This document shows, in pieces, positions 61,629 to 64,000 of a DNA stretch of 64,000 bases. The notes beneath the pieces are model-generated. The model was not told where the DNA came from. It did no database searches and saw nothing but the letters and a program-made list of their open reading frames with translations. The position numbers were made by a program, and so were the translations under genes. Every line of letters starts with the position of its first letter. The first letter of the stretch is position 1. Origin of the DNA: Magnetococcus marinus MC-1 (GTDB lineage: Bacteria > Pseudomonadota > Magnetococcia > Magnetococcales > Magnetococcaceae). The DNA is taken from positions 62,001 through 126,000 of the forward strand of contig NC_008576.1 of assembly GCF_000014865.1 (NCBI RefSeq). The letters are read 5' to 3'.

Positions 61629-63465
<1,837 letters not shown>

Positions 63466-63564
63466 CCTGAGCTCCCTTGGCGAAAATCTGGTTATTGCAA
63501 AGTGCAAGGCACCCGGCTGTAACAGCCCTAGTGCCAAACGTACTTCACGCTCAGGTTTGCGTAC

Positions 63565-63578
63565 TTGATAAAGAATAA
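63565..63578 (-). promoter_or_regulatory. Possible FNR/NNR-type box upstream of norC
   Basis: TTGAT-AAAG-AATAA has one perfect half-site of the TTGAT-N4-ATCAA consensus and a degenerate second half. It lies about 100 bp before the norC start, where nitric-oxide-responsive CRP/FNR regulators usually bind. Confidence 0.4.
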
Positions 63579-63590
63579 GTCACCAAAAGA

Positions 63591-63788
63591 TTGCCACATC
63601 AGGAGCAGATGGATCTGAGCAGTGCATTGCAAGACTCAATTGCCGCCACAACTCTATACGAGAGGCCAGGGCGTCGAGAGCCAAGATGTGTTAAACGAAG
63701 ACCGAAAAACTACCAACGATTGATCTCACCAAGGTCTGAAATGCAGGATGTCCTAGGAAGAAGTAAATACAAAGCAAAAGTGGCTTAA
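63591..63788 (+). pseudogene. C-terminal remnant of an IS4-family transposase
   Basis: The reading frame contains ERPGRREPRCVKRRPKNYQR followed by LISPRSEMQ. The pattern RPGRxEPRxxKRRPKxYxxLxxPR is the usual C-terminal end of a group of IS4-family transposases. The rest of the gene is absent upstream, where norC begins on the other strand. It is not the same transposase as the one in norD. Confidence 0.6.
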
Positions 63789-63805
63789 CTTAGCGCCATT
63801 CGTGT

Positions 63806-64000
63806 ATGTCCCCGGAATCCCGTGGCTCCAATAGCTTACTGTTTCTAAATAAAACAAATAATCCGCTTCCTCAAAAAAACATCCTGACGACGATTCCCAC
63901 GTTGAGTTATATGATGCGCCACGCCCGGCATCACTACCCTCGCCATCCGCGCCATAAGCCTTTACCCCTTAATTAAGTAACTGTCCCCTGAACTCCCCGG
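63806..64000. repeat. CCCCGGAA/CCCCTGAA-type repeats at window end
   Basis: TGTCCCCGGAATCCCG at 63806-63821 and AGTAACTGTCCCCTGAAC at 63976-63993 (continuing into CCCCGG at the edge) belong to the same repeat family as at 53.6 kb. Between them there is no gene. Confidence 0.65.

Overview
This window looks like the chromosome of a magnetotactic coccus of the Magnetococcales (Magnetococcus marinus MC-1 or a close relative). I infer this mainly from the very large flagellin cluster, which is known from this group, together with the GC-moderate proteobacterial gene content. Nothing in the window names the organism.

Region 1 (1-30.5 kb) is a flagellar island: fliJ and a motE-like gene, then fifteen flagellin homologues (called F1-F15 here), flgK, flgL, fliW, flaG, fliD, two fliS and a possible fliT. 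Twelve flagellins are canonical short (271-274 aa) D0/D1 proteins. Three (F2, F3, F13) are strongly diverged. F4-F6 and F7-F8 are recent tandem duplications of about 1019 and 1347 bp.

The non-coding DNA between the flagellins is the most remarkable part. Between F3 and F4 (about 5836-6811) lies nearly 1 kb with no credible gene. It holds at least 23 consecutive short hairpins that present GGA in the loop, often as an ANGGA(N) hexaloop, with stems that all differ in sequence. This is the architecture of CsrB/RsmZ-type RNAs that sequester the translational regulator CsrA. Similar GGA hairpins occur in the other spacers, and one sits in the leader of most flagellin genes. There the stem changes on both sides (CCCC/GGGG, CUCC/GGAG, GCACC/GGUGC, CAGGCU/AGCCUG) while the GGA loop stays. 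A second covarying stem lies just before the ribosome binding site of F7, F8, F9, F11 and F12. fliW, the protein antagonist of CsrA, is in the same cluster. I infer a FliW-CsrA-flagellin circuit with an mRNA-embedded or separate RNA sponge. csrA itself is not in the window.

Region 2 (30.5-47.5 kb) is mostly housekeeping: a tRNA-Gly(CCC), a shikimate-kinase-like P-loop protein, ihfA, hemL, a PilZ-domain protein, a metallo-beta-lactamase-fold hydrolase, a sigma-54 activator, pyrK, two P-II-like proteins with a DUF1538 membrane protein, and the pyrR-pyrB-pyrC operon. Region 3 (47.4-53.4 kb) has a Nudix hydrolase, three glycosyltransferase-type genes, and a permease with a small thioredoxin-fold protein.

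Region 4 (53.4-64 kb) is accessory DNA. A two-gene AAA ATPase/DUF4276-like module lies between copies of a CCCCGGAATTC-type repeat and next to transposase remnants. It is followed by a nitric oxide reductase cluster (norC, norB, norQ, a CcoG/NapH-like ferredoxin, norD), in which norD is split by an intact IS4-like element with a 5-bp target duplication.
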